17,834 bases of DNA from assembly GCA_005877225.1 (NCBI GenBank), contig VBPK01000043.1, positions 1-17,834 on the forward strand. The letters run 5' to 3'. A program made the translations under genes and the position numbers. The notes under the pieces are model-generated. The model made no database searches, was not told the origin of the DNA, and worked only from the letters and a program-made list of their open reading frames with translations. Of this stretch, positions 12,772 through 17,834 are shown one piece after another. The stretch's first letter is position 1; the number at the start of each line of letters is the position of its first letter. Source of the stretch: Nitrososphaerota archaeon (GTDB lineage Archaea > Thermoproteota > Nitrososphaeria > Nitrososphaerales > Gagatemarchaeaceae).

Positions 12772-12942
12772 ATGATCACGGGACAACCCAATGAGTTAAC
12801 GGGGGCCTGCAGATATTGTCCGGCTTTCTATACCTACTCCATCCTCGATACTCCGAGTTACCTTTGGGTAACCCTAACCGGTAACGTGATTCTCGTCGGT
12901 GCGGGTGCGCTCATCGCGGTCTCTAAGCCCGTAACCAAATAA
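12772..12942 (+). CDS. Small one-helix membrane protein with a CxxC pair
   Basis: A 56-residue open frame runs from the ATG at 12772 (MITGQPNELTGACRYCPAF), with Cys-x-x-Cys at about 13-16 and a hydrophobic C-terminal helix (YLWVTLTGNVILVGAGALIA) before SKPVTK. An in-frame TAG six codons upstream bounds the start. A TTTAATC box lies 31-37 nt upstream. In another frame, 12693-12794 encodes MTPKWRTVGRMMFMFNLISL, then VFLL, which looks like a first membrane helix. A single-base frameshift would join the two into an 83-residue two-helix protein with the same plan as the 4830-5039 protein. It is therefore either a short gene or a frameshifted one. No family recognised. Confidence 0.5.
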   Translation: MITGQPNELTGACRYCPAFYTYSILDTPSYLWVTLTGNVILVGAGALIAVSKPVTK

Positions 12943-12948
12943 GAAGTA

Positions 12949-12972
12949 GGTGCGAGTTTACGTTCCCGCACC
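12949..12972. terminator. Stem-loop between convergent small genes
   Basis: GGTGCG (12949-12954) pairs with CGCACC (12967-12972) across a 12-nt loop. It lies exactly between the stops of the plus-strand membrane protein (12942) and the minus-strand zinc ribbon (12976). The role is inferred from position. Confidence 0.4.
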
Positions 12973-12975
12973 TGT

Positions 12976-13155
12976 TTAGTACCCTATCTCTGAGCTCGGC
13001 CTGAGATGCCTCATCGACTTCACTCTGCCGCACCGCTTGCACTTGTAGACGCCCCTTCCTCTCGGGTTGTAGTCCCTGGTGTCCACTACTGCCTCATGCT
13101 CGGTTCGCATCATGCATCTCTCGCACCAACGATATTCCGCCGTCTTCTGGGTCAC
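12976..13155 (-). CDS. Small zinc-ribbon protein (59 aa)
   Basis: The frame encodes two knuckles, RWCERCMMRTEH and YKCKRCGRVKSM, separated by a 22-residue spacer (VVDTRDYNPRGRGV). Four cysteines in two CxxC pairs are enough to bind one Zn2+. The protein is basic and compact, like many archaeal zinc ribbons that bind nucleic acid or ribosomes; the exact role is unknown. The start is the GTG at 13155, because an in-frame TAA lies eight codons upstream (13179-13181 region) and no ATG precedes the first CxxC. It was inferred from codon-by-codon reading of the minus strand; the plus strand here reads open only as an uninteresting Ser/His-rich frame. Confidence 0.75.
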   Translation of the reverse strand: MTQKTAEYRWCERCMMRTEHEAVVDTRDYNPRGRGVYKCKRCGRVKSMRHLRPSSEIGY

Positions 13156-13196
13156 TTCGATAAGGGTGACGTATTATGCGACAACTGAAGTAAAAG

Positions 13197-13202
13197 TTTT
13201 AT
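13197..13202 (+). promoter_or_regulatory. TATA-like box of the DUF131 pair
   Basis: TTTTAT is centred about 27 nt upstream of the GTG at 13226, which fixes that GTG as the likely leaderless start. Confidence 0.5.
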
Positions 13203-13225
13203 CGTTGAGAGGGCTTTCCTCCCTC

Positions 13226-13471
13226 GTGTTCGACCTAGTAGCCTTGGGAATACTCTTCGTCTTCGCGGGGTTCGCAATCATCTTCATTGCGATGATCCTC
13301 TCCGCCTCCTCCAAGCCGGGCACCGAGGGGAGAGTCAGGGGCGGGGGAGTGGTGATGATAGGTCCGATTCCCATTGTCTTCGGCTCGGACATGAAATGGG
13401 CAAGCGTGGCGATTGTTCTGGCCCTCTTCCTGATTCTCGTGACCCTCGTGGTCAACCTGCACGTGATCTGA
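13226..13471 (+). CDS. DUF131-type small membrane protein (first copy)
   Basis: The 81-residue protein has two membrane helices (about residues 3-25, LVALGILFVFAGFAIIFIAM, and 58-80, VAIVLALFLILVTLVV) separated by a loop containing the family signature GGGVVMIGPIPIVFGSD. This matches the archaeal DUF131/TIGR00304 family, which has no known biochemical role. The frame is open upstream to 13079, but that part is antisense to the zinc-ribbon gene; the GTG at 13226 is chosen from the TATA spacing and because it starts just before the first helix. A paralogue follows two bases after the stop. Confidence 0.8.
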   Translation: MFDLVALGILFVFAGFAIIFIAMILSASSKPGTEGRVRGGGVVMIGPIPIVFGSDMKWASVAIVLALFLILVTLVVNLHVI

Positions 13472-13473
13472 GA

Positions 13474-13749
13474 TTGCTTCAACCGAAGTTGTACGCCGTC
13501 GGCGTCGTTCTCCTATTCCTGGGTTTCGCAATGATTGTATTGAGTTCCTTCAGCGGGAGTAGCGCCAGTGTGGGGGGCTTTGTGCTCATCGGACCGATTC
13601 CCATAGTGTTCGGAAGCGGGAAGGATGCCGGATTGCTTGCGATTCTCTCCGTGGCCGCCGGCCTTATCACGATAGCGATGGTCTACCTGACCCTCCGTCA
13701 GACCAGGCGAATGGGGACGCCAGAGCCCACAGAAGAAAGCAATGCATAA
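13474..13749 (+). CDS. DUF131-type small membrane protein (second copy)
   Basis: The 91-residue paralogue of the preceding gene has a first helix VGVVLLFLGFAMIVLSSF, loop signature GGFVLIGPIPIVFGSG, second helix LLAILSVAAGLITIAMVYL, and a polar tail (RQTRRMGTPEPTEESNA) the first copy lacks. The TTG at 13474 begins two bases after the first gene's TGA, so the two are surely co-translated or coupled. The pair may form a heteromer; this is inference. Function unknown. Confidence 0.8.
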   Translation: MLQPKLYAVGVVLLFLGFAMIVLSSFSGSSASVGGFVLIGPIPIVFGSGKDAGLLAILSVAAGLITIAMVYLTLRQTRRMGTPEPTEESNA

Positions 13750-13752
13750 ATA
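13745..13752 (+). promoter_or_regulatory. TATA-like box of the A-type carrier gene
   Basis: CATAAATA is centred about 29 nt before the ATG at 13778. It overlaps the last codons of the second DUF131 gene. Confidence 0.55.
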
Positions 13753-13777
13753 GGATGAAGAAATTTTCACCTGAAGT

Positions 13778-14125
13778 ATGCAAAAATTGGTGCCGCTGGT
13801 CAGTATATCGCCTCTTGCGAGGGAGAGACTCACCCAGGTCCTGAAGAACGAGAAGGCCGAGGACTCCTACCTGCGGATAGAGGTTTACGAGTCGGGTGGG
13901 TGTGCGTGCAGCGGAGGCTACAGGTACGCGATGAGCCTTGAGAAGGACCCTCGCCCGAGCGACATCGTCGAGAAGGTTGACGGCCTGACGGTGATGGTCG
14001 ACGGTAGAAACGCGGACCTCATCAGAGGCTCGAAAATTGATTATCACGAAAGCATTCAGAGGAGGGGGTTCAAGACTGAGAACCCCAACGTCCACACTGA
14101 AACCTGCGGGTGCGGCGGACACTAG
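13778..14125 (+). CDS. A-type iron-sulfur carrier, HesB/IscA-like
   Basis: The 115-residue protein has the HesB/IscA layout: ISPLARERLTQVLKNE (helix), YLRIEVYESGGCACSGGYRY with Cys42/Cys44 where the first conserved cysteine falls, a central strand region with VDGLTVMVDGRNADLIRGSK, and a C-terminal ETCGCGGH with Cys110 and Cys112. Family members accept and hand over Fe-S clusters to client proteins such as the Rieske oxygenase encoded nearby; a link between the two is only suggestive. The first site reads GGCACSG instead of the common GGCSG, adding a cysteine. Its own TATA-like box indicates separate transcription from the DUF131 pair. The stop codon lies in a 12-bp palindrome (14120-14131). 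Confidence 0.88.
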   Translation: MQKLVPLVSISPLARERLTQVLKNEKAEDSYLRIEVYESGGCACSGGYRYAMSLEKDPRPSDIVEKVDGLTVMVDGRNADLIRGSKIDYHESIQRRGFKTENPNVHTETCGCGGH

Positions 14126-14132
14126 CTAGTGA

Positions 14133-14288
14133 CACCCTCCCACGACTGAACTCGTGGGCTTCCAGCGCTGAGCATCTATTCTCGCCCTGTATAGTTACTA
14201 CTTCAATGACCAGGCTTGCGACCCCAGTTGTCTGTGGTGGTGAGGCCCCCATCTCAGGCCCGAAGCCCGTGGGCTTTCTCGCTCACAC
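14133..14288. mobile_element. Probable IS200/IS605-type remnant (hairpin ends only)
   Basis: No coding capacity is seen. The stretch begins with CCCACGA-CTGAAC-TCGTGGG (14139-14158) followed by CTTCC and ends with AAGCCC-GT-GGGCTT (14263-14276). Hairpins with a CTGAA loop and a trailing GGCTTCC are typical subterminal structures of IS200/IS605/TnpB elements, including the 3' region of their guide RNAs. The two hairpins are about 120 bp apart, so this may be a palindrome-associated miniature derivative or a scar after loss of tnpB. Identification rests on the hairpin style only. Confidence 0.45.
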
Positions 14289-15218
14289 CTAGTAAATCAT
14301 TCCGTCACTAACCTGAAGTTTCTTTCTGGCGCCCGCAAGGTACGGCTCCGATAATCCCCTTGCCTGAGCCTTCGCCAACGGGGCGAGCTGGCTCAAAAAG
14401 GCGTAGTAGAAGATGGTCTCGACGGTGTTCGGGCTGTGCGGGTCAAGAAGAGAAGCGACGTACCCCCTCGACCTCAGTGCCGCGTGGAGACGTGCACCTA
14501 TTCGAGCCGGGTCGAATGCGGAGAAGACGATCACAGAGTCCGAGGCTTTGAGGGAGAAGAGCTCCATGTGGCTGAACTCTTCAAGCTGCTCTGCGTCAGC
14601 CCGATATCCGAGAATCTCGTAGACCTTGGCGGCGCCGTAGACCGCGATCGCGTGGGCCGCGTTGTTCCCGAGTATGTAGGTAGTTCCGTGGTTGGAGATG
14701 GCGGCCTTCTTCTGCGCCACCTTGGCCGCTGAGTAGGCCCTGCTGAAGTTGCAGGAGAACTCCCCAAGGGCCACCTTCATCGACGCGAGAAGCGCCATAG
14801 TAAAGGAGAGGGTGCCGGCGACTCGCGCCTTCGACCCATAAGGAAGGAGGATAACGTCGTCCACCTCCTCTGCCAGGGGGCTGTCCTGGTTCGCGGTAAT
14901 CGCAATCCTCCTTCTCGCCAACCCGCGAAGCTTCCGGGCGGCTGAGATGTTCGAGCTGGTTCGTCCGGAGACCGATATGAAGAAGACATCTCTGCCTGCT
15001 GCCGCAGAGGGAATCGTGAAGATTGCGTACGGGTCGAAGGCCAGGTACTTCCCGCCACTCAGGTAGAAGGTGGCTAGGGCGGCCGCGTAGGAGTCGCCGG
15101 CTCCGACGAAGATTGAACCGGACGTTGCCCGCACAACCGGGACGGAGAGGAATGATCGCAGCTTCGAGGGTTGCTCCCTGACCTCTCTAATTGTTGCGGA
15201 GAGCGGACTACCAGTCAA
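14289..15218 (-). CDS. Double SIS-domain sugar-phosphate protein (GlmS isomerase-like)
   Basis: The 309-residue protein has two SIS folds. The first (about 30-160) has SIFVGAGDSYAAALATFYLS and the phosphate-binding FFISVSGRTSSNI; the second (about 165-300) has TYILGNNAAHAIAVYGAAKV and AEQLEEFSHMELFSL. The EEFSH block matches the catalytic EFxHG region of GlmS-type isomerase domains. No glutaminase domain is present, so it cannot be full GlmS; candidates are a sugar-phosphate isomerase, a deaminating GlmS-like enzyme, or an archaeal phosphosugar isomerase. Start: TTG at 15218, placed by the AT-rich box 28 nt upstream; no ATG precedes the first motif. It is divergent from the fumarase-like gene. 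Confidence 0.82.
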   Translation of the reverse strand: MTGSPLSATIREVREQPSKLRSFLSVPVVRATSGSIFVGAGDSYAAALATFYLSGGKYLAFDPYAIFTIPSAAAGRDVFFISVSGRTSSNISAARKLRGLARRRIAITANQDSPLAEEVDDVILLPYGSKARVAGTLSFTMALLASMKVALGEFSCNFSRAYSAAKVAQKKAAISNHGTTYILGNNAAHAIAVYGAAKVYEILGYRADAEQLEEFSHMELFSLKASDSVIVFSAFDPARIGARLHAALRSRGYVASLLDPHSPNTVETIFYYAFLSQLAPLAKAQARGLSEPYLAGARKKLQVSDGMIY

Positions 15219-15242
15219 TTGACGCAGGTGGGACTTCGTCTC

Positions 15243-15257
15243 TACTAAGGCTTAAGA
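15243..15257. promoter_or_regulatory. Overlapping divergent TATA-like boxes
   Basis: CTTAAGA (plus, 15251-15257) lies about 30 nt before the ATG at 15284. CCTTAGTA (minus, 15243-15250) lies about 28 nt before the TTG at 15218. They abut, so the two genes probably compete for or share transcription factor binding. Confidence 0.4.
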
Positions 15258-15283
15258 GACGACCGAATTGAATCTCTCCAGAC

Positions 15284-16615
15284 ATGAAATACGTCGAGGG
15301 GTCGAAGCGAGTTTTTCTTGACACGGGCACCCGCTTCCAGAGAAGGATCGTGCAAGCGATCGGAATCATAAAGGTCGCCGCGGCGAGAACGAACGTCTCG
15401 CTGGGACTCCTGGACCGCGCCACAGGCGAGGCGATCATCAAAGCGGGTGAGGAGGTAATGCGAGGGAAGTTCGATGATTCGGTGGTCGTTGATGTCTTCC
15501 AGACAGGCTCAGGTACGGGAATAAACATGAACGCCAACGAGCTGATTGCAGAGGAGGCATCCCGCCTCCTCGGAAGGAAGGTGCATCCCAATGACCACGT
15601 GAACATGGGGCAGTCTTCCAACGACGTTGGCCCAAGCACGATGAGGGTGGCCGCCGTGTCAGCAGTCTGGGAGGAGTTGGTGCCCGCTCTAAAACAGATA
15701 ATATCGAGCCTCACTCGCCTCTCGAGAAAGACCTCCAGCGTTTACAAGGCGGGGAGAACCCACTTGAGGGACGCGCTCCCGGTGACGATGGGCCAAGAGT
15801 TCGAGGCGTATGCGGACGCCTTCCGCGAAGACCTGAAGAGCGTCACCTCCGCGGCGGGGTACGCCAGTGAGTTGCCGATGGGAGGGACGGCCGTCGGGAC
15901 GGGACTCAACACCGACCCTCGCTTCGGCACAATGGTCGCGATCGAGATAAGCAGGATGACGGGCTTGAAGTTCGTCAAGGCGCGGAACACCTTCAGAGCG
16001 ATTAGGCTGCTCACAGACCTCGCGTCACTGAGCGGTGGGCTTCGCAGCATCGCTCTCGACCTCTACAGACTCTGCCAAGACCTCAGGCTGATGTTCTCGG
16101 GGCCCATCACGGGTCTCGGCGAAATCGATATCCCCACGCAGGAAGAGGTCGCGGGTAGCAGCATCATGCCCGGTAAGACTAACCCTGTTACAGTCGAGAG
16201 CGCACTGCTGGCCTGCGCTCAGGTGATGGGTCTGGATGAGGCGAATAAAGTCTCGGCGATGCTAGGCGAGTTCGAACTCTCGATGGGGGTTCCGTTGATG
16301 GGTTACAACCTTGTCTCGCAGATTCGACTTCTCGTCGAGGCGCTTCTGAAGGTGTCCACCGTCGTGCTAGACAGCGTCTCTCCCCGGAAGGCGAGGAGCA
16401 GAAGATTTGCGGAGAGCAGCCCCGCTCTCGTGACTGTCATCTCGCCGAAGATAGGCTATGACAAGGCCGCGGCGATCGGGAAGAAGCTCGAAGGCGGCCT
16501 CTCGATTAGAGAGGCGCTGAAGGACCTAGGCTATGGGGAGAAGGAGATTGACAAGATACTGGATCTCAAGAGGCTCGTGCGGCCGGGGATACCAGTCAGG
16601 GAGATTGCGAAGTAG
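15284..16615 (+). CDS. fumC: Class II fumarase/aspartase-superfamily lyase, probably fumarate hydratase
   Basis: Fumarase interconverts fumarate and malate in the citric acid cycle. Seen: VDVFQTGSGTGINMNANELI (near 69-88), HPNDHVNMGQSSNDV (near 103-117), the AGRTHLRDALPVTMGQEFEA histidine block (near 157-176), ELPMGGTAVGTGLN, and the flexible SS-loop signature AGSSIMPGKTNPV (near 290-302). QTGSGT and GQSSNDV favour fumarase over aspartase (which has AGAGT and SQSTND), although TGINMN differs from the usual TQSNMN. At 443 residues it lacks about 20-30 N-terminal residues, including the YGxQTxRAxxNF segment typical of fumarases. An in-frame TGA lies five codons upstream, so the ATG at 15284 is the earliest start. 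Aspartase or a related lyase remains possible. Confidence 0.85.
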   Translation: MKYVEGSKRVFLDTGTRFQRRIVQAIGIIKVAAARTNVSLGLLDRATGEAIIKAGEEVMRGKFDDSVVVDVFQTGSGTGINMNANELIAEEASRLLGRKVHPNDHVNMGQSSNDVGPSTMRVAAVSAVWEELVPALKQIISSLTRLSRKTSSVYKAGRTHLRDALPVTMGQEFEAYADAFREDLKSVTSAAGYASELPMGGTAVGTGLNTDPRFGTMVAIEISRMTGLKFVKARNTFRAIRLLTDLASLSGGLRSIALDLYRLCQDLRLMFSGPITGLGEIDIPTQEEVAGSSIMPGKTNPVTVESALLACAQVMGLDEANKVSAMLGEFELSMGVPLMGYNLVSQIRLLVEALLKVSTVVLDSVSPRKARSRRFAESSPALVTVISPKIGYDKAAAIGKKLEGGLSIREALKDLGYGEKEIDKILDLKRLVRPGIPVREIAK

Positions 16616-16638
16616 GTATCATCCGGAAGACCATCGGC

Positions 16639-17136
16639 TCACCGTCTCGCCCTAACGCCTATCTTCTCCATCAGCTTCCCGAGTTCAGAGTCGTCGACTG
16701 AATCTACCCTCAGGTACTTCAGAATCTCGTCCTCGTTCATCCCCATCCTCCTGGCCTCGTCGATGGTGTACCTGTAAGCCTCCAGCTCGGTCGGCCTATC
16801 GACATACTCGAAGGCCTGGTCGTAAAGCTCCCTCCCCTCCAAGAATTGTTTTACGTGGACCAGCACGTGAACGACATCGAGGTAGAGAAAGTTCAGGCGG
16901 GCACTCTCGAGGTATCGACGACTGATGCAGACCGTCCCCGTGTCACGGTCGAGCCAGAGACCCCAATCGAAACCCTCTACCTTGAGTTTCAGGTGCCGAG
17001 TTATCCTTGACATGCTAGTCTTCGTGCCGAATACTCTAAGAAGGGTCGGCGAGTCGTCGAGTCCCGTGAAGACATCCGAGAACCTGTGCTCTCCCACCTG
17101 GACTTGCCTTCTCGTCCTGAAGCCCCTCACGCGCAA
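16639..17136 (-). CDS. Metallopeptidase-like protein with degenerate HxxxH motif
   Basis: The 165-residue soluble protein (from the TTG at 17136) has an alpha-helical core LDVVHVLVHVKQFLEGRELY with His90 and His94, followed by EYVDRPTELEAYRYTIDEAR. The layout (HxxxH helix, then about 25 residues later a helix with Glu) is that of small HExxH zinc peptidases, but the catalytic Glu of HExxH is Val91 here, so proteolysis is unlikely unless a neighbouring residue substitutes. The frame runs upstream to 17295, but the part before 17136 overlaps the next gene and looks non-coding. A TATA-like box (17161-17168) lies about 28 nt before the TTG; the GTG at 17130 is an alternative. Function unknown. 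Confidence 0.7.
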   Translation of the reverse strand: MRVRGFRTRRQVQVGEHRFSDVFTGLDDSPTLLRVFGTKTSMSRITRHLKLKVEGFDWGLWLDRDTGTVCISRRYLESARLNFLYLDVVHVLVHVKQFLEGRELYDQAFEYVDRPTELEAYRYTIDEARRMGMNEDEILKYLRVDSVDDSELGKLMEKIGVRARR

Positions 17137-17160
17137 GACTAACAGAAAATTCGGTTCGGC

Positions 17161-17168
17161 TATCAAAA
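17161..17168 (-). promoter_or_regulatory. TATA-like box of the 16639-17136 gene
   Basis: TTTTGATA on the minus strand is centred about 28 nt upstream of the TTG at 17136. Confidence 0.45.
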
Positions 17169-17248
17169 GAACGAGAATCAAAAAGACCCAATGCCCCGAT
17201 AAAGAATGGTTGACACTTTTACCGGGGGATGATAGAGAGCCAGGTCGC

Positions 17249-17834
17249 TCACGACAGCGCGGGACGCGAAGGTTCCCGCCGAGCTCTCTTCGCAACAGCA
17301 GCCGCGACCAGCGCCAGGAAACCCCAAATCAGGATCGCAACGCCCAGACCGCCGTAGTCCCAAGCGAAGTTGTGCAACCAGTCTGGAGAGCGCCTCGATG
17401 ATATGGGTTCACCGACATCCTGCCACTCGGGAAATGTCGTGTGTGTGGAGACAGCTCCGTAGAAGAACGTTGCGAAGGTCCATTTCTCACTGCCTATCTT
17501 CAACGTACCCCCTGAGTTCGTGTAGGCCGTGGTTGCCAGAATCGTTCCGTTGAATGGACCCAAAATGCTGCCGTTGCCCCGGAGCTCTAGGGTCGCGTTG
17601 ACAGTCACCTGCGAATCCTTGTTCTTGAAAAAGTCCTCCTGAGTTGGGGTTATGCTGAGAGACTGTGAGTCGCCCAGAAAGACGGCCAGAAGAAGACGGA
17701 TATTCTGCTTACCATTGTACGTACCTCCGAGCCCGGCTGTGTTGCCCGACCAGACAACTACGCTGTCGTTCGAATAATCATTCATGATCGCATCGGGTTG
17801 TCTAGCCTCCATCTTCTGAAGATGTTGATTGAAT
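17249..17834 (-). CDS. NTF2/SnoaL-like domain protein with C-terminal membrane anchor (5' partial)
   Basis: The frame is open to the right window edge (FNQHLQKMEARQPDAI), so the ATG at 17812 is probably internal. The visible part starts in the first helix of an NTF2/SnoaL-like fold (EARQPDAIMNDYSNDSVVVW, then GLGGTYNGKQNIRLLLAVFL), continues through strands (SQVTVNATLELRGNGSILG, GTLKIGSEKWTFATFFYG), and ends with a membrane helix (YGGLGVAILIWGFLALVAAA) and a basic RRE tail. The orientation puts the cone-shaped domain outside and the short basic tail inside the cell. NTF2-like domains bind small ligands or act as enzymes; the ligand here is unknown. The N-terminal signal, if any, lies outside the window. 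Confidence 0.72.
   Translation of the reverse strand, partial: FNQHLQKMEARQPDAIMNDYSNDSVVVWSGNTAGLGGTYNGKQNIRLLLAVFLGDSQSLSITPTQEDFFKNKDSQVTVNATLELRGNGSILGPFNGTILATTAYTNSGGTLKIGSEKWTFATFFYGAVSTHTTFPEWQDVGEPISSRRSPDWLHNFAWDYGGLGVAILIWGFLALVAAAVAKRARREPSRPALS

Noticed and set aside
1..17834. CRISPR array or phage-defence island
   Set aside because: No regularly spaced repeats, no cas-like genes and no phage structural genes were found; the toxin-antitoxin pairs alone do not make a defence island.

Overview
The window is archaeal chromosome of moderate-to-high GC. The evidence is: short AT-rich boxes about 26-36 nt upstream of many start codons with little or no leader, frequent TTG/GTG starts, two tRNA genes each interrupted by two introns at non-canonical sites with bulge-helix-bulge-like folds, AbrB/PIN toxin-antitoxin pairs, two DUF131-type membrane proteins, and small zinc-ribbon and membrane proteins. 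Multiple non-canonical tRNA introns point to the Thermoproteota/TACK side (a Nitrososphaeria, Aigarchaeota or Bathyarchaeia-like lineage). That placement is inference; there is no rRNA here to settle it.

Layout. 1-1.8 kb: 3' part of a uroporphyrinogen-decarboxylase-like protein fused to a flavin-reductase-like domain, a tRNA-like 3' fragment, and a small conserved-type protein. 1.9-3.1 kb: a secreted protein with a C-terminal membrane anchor (minus strand). 3.35-3.93 kb: a VapBC pair (minus). 4.0-4.7 kb: a HAD hydrolase (minus). 4.8-7.7 kb: a small two-helix membrane protein and the guaB-guaA pair for GMP synthesis (minus); guaA appears to have lost about 100 bp near its 3' end. 7.9-8.55 kb: a second AbrB/PIN pair (plus). 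8.55-9.7 kb: a gene-poor stretch holding a broken RibD/DHFR-like gene and two divergent intron-containing tRNAs, tRNA-Leu(GAG) and tRNA-Thr(CGT). 9.7-12.5 kb: an amino-acid permease, a Rieske non-haem iron oxygenase and a small membrane protein, probably co-transcribed (minus). 12.6-14.1 kb: small proteins (one-helix membrane protein, zinc ribbon, tandem DUF131 proteins) and an A-type Fe-S carrier. 14.1-14.3 kb: a probable IS200/IS605-type remnant. 14.3-16.6 kb: a SIS-domain sugar-phosphate protein and a class II fumarase-like lyase, divergently transcribed. 16.6-17.8 kb: a metallopeptidase-like protein with a degenerate HxxxH motif and the 3' part of a membrane-anchored NTF2/SnoaL-like protein.

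How the genes work together. GuaB and GuaA are consecutive steps (IMP to XMP to GMP), with the guaB stop codon directly abutting the guaA start. The permease stop lies 14 bp before the Rieske oxygenase start, suggesting uptake plus oxidation of a related small molecule. The two VapBC pairs are self-contained toxin-antitoxin units. I see no CRISPR array and no intact transposase. The most unusual items are the URO-D/flavin reductase fusion, the paired multi-intron tRNAs with a D-loop intron at the same site, and the damaged guaA 3' end.
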